Assembly: GCA_028705415.1 (NCBI GenBank) | Contig: JAQWDO010000069.1 | Location: 1 to 5,164, forward strand | Direction of reading: 5' to 3' | Origin: Dehalococcoidales bacterium | GTDB taxonomy: Bacteria; Chloroflexota; Dehalococcoidia; Dehalococcoidales; CSSed11-197 | DNA: 5,164 nucleotides | In this document: positions 5,077 to 5,164 of the stretch, piece after piece | Position numbering within the stretch: position 1 is the first letter of the stretch | Layout: each line of letters begins with the position of its first letter | Notes under the pieces: generated by a model | Told to the model about the DNA's origin: nothing | Databases searched by the model: none | What the model saw: the letters and a program-made list of their open reading frames with translations, nothing else | Program-made: the position numbers and the translations under genes

Positions 5077-5164
5077 ATGACCGAACCTGAAGCCCTCCAG
5101 GATCGCCGCCAATTCCTTCTTGAGCAGCTATCCAGAGCGGCGGATGAGATCAGGTGGGTTGATG
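5077..5164 (+). CDS. Start of an unrecognised gene (partial, runs off the window)
   Basis: ATG 5077 is preceded by GGAGG at 5065-5069 with a 7-base gap, a good ribosome site. The frame stays open for 29 codons to the window end: MTEPEALQDRRQFLLEQ, then LSRAADEIRWVD. The visible part is a charged amphipathic helix with no motif I can assign. It starts 24 bases after the helix-turn-helix gene, in the same direction, so it is probably the third gene of the operon that begins with the AbrB-type regulator. In phage-like contexts a gene here could encode a structural or replication protein, but nothing visible supports any one function. Confidence 0.5.
   Translation, partial: MTEPEALQDRRQFLLEQLSRAADEIRWVD

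Overview
The window looks archaeal. The promoter before the gene at 4687 has an archaeal layout (CAAAGA, then TTTATATAT, then a GGTGAT ribosome site), T-rich stretches rather than GC hairpins follow the genes, and the large central gene fuses a helicase to an archaeo-eukaryotic primase domain. AGG/AGA arginine codons, TTG/GTG starts and moderate GC would suit a methanogen of the Methanosarcinales/Methanotrichales type, but that placement is a guess.

Left part (1-821): the tail of a large gene, most likely a type I restriction subunit R, is translationally coupled through a GTGA overlap to a complete YgjP-like (DUF45) zinc metallopeptidase. This pair is a familiar companion arrangement in type I restriction loci.

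Middle (822-1107): an AT-rich gap without a convincing gene. It carries a possible TATA box, an orphan Shine-Dalgarno sequence and several complementary segments that could fold.

Replication module (about 1108-4595): a small CxCGH zinc-binding protein of unknown function overlaps by ATGA with a 973-residue protein. That protein has an XPD/DinG-like superfamily 2 helicase with four Fe-S-type cysteines, an archaeo-eukaryotic primase (AEP) domain of the kind seen in plasmid/virus primases and TOTE conflict systems, and a cysteine-rich PriL-like C-terminus. It is probably the replication or conflict protein of an integrated mobile element. Two things stand out: the Walker A lysine position is Phe, and a 62-bp near-perfect palindrome flanked by 9-bp direct repeats lies in frame between helicase and primase.

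Right part (4596-5164): a terminator/operator-like cluster of AATTGTC half-sites and a strong archaeal promoter lead into an AbrB/SpoVT-type regulator. Next come a small phage-type helix-turn-helix gene that appears frameshifted and the start of an unrecognised gene with a good ribosome site. Small transcription regulators beside a helicase-primase fit an element's control region, with the restriction locus to the left as host or accessory DNA. Two small genes (about 1108 and 4883) seem to need a one-base correction to join a plausible start to their body, so base-level errors or decay should be considered.
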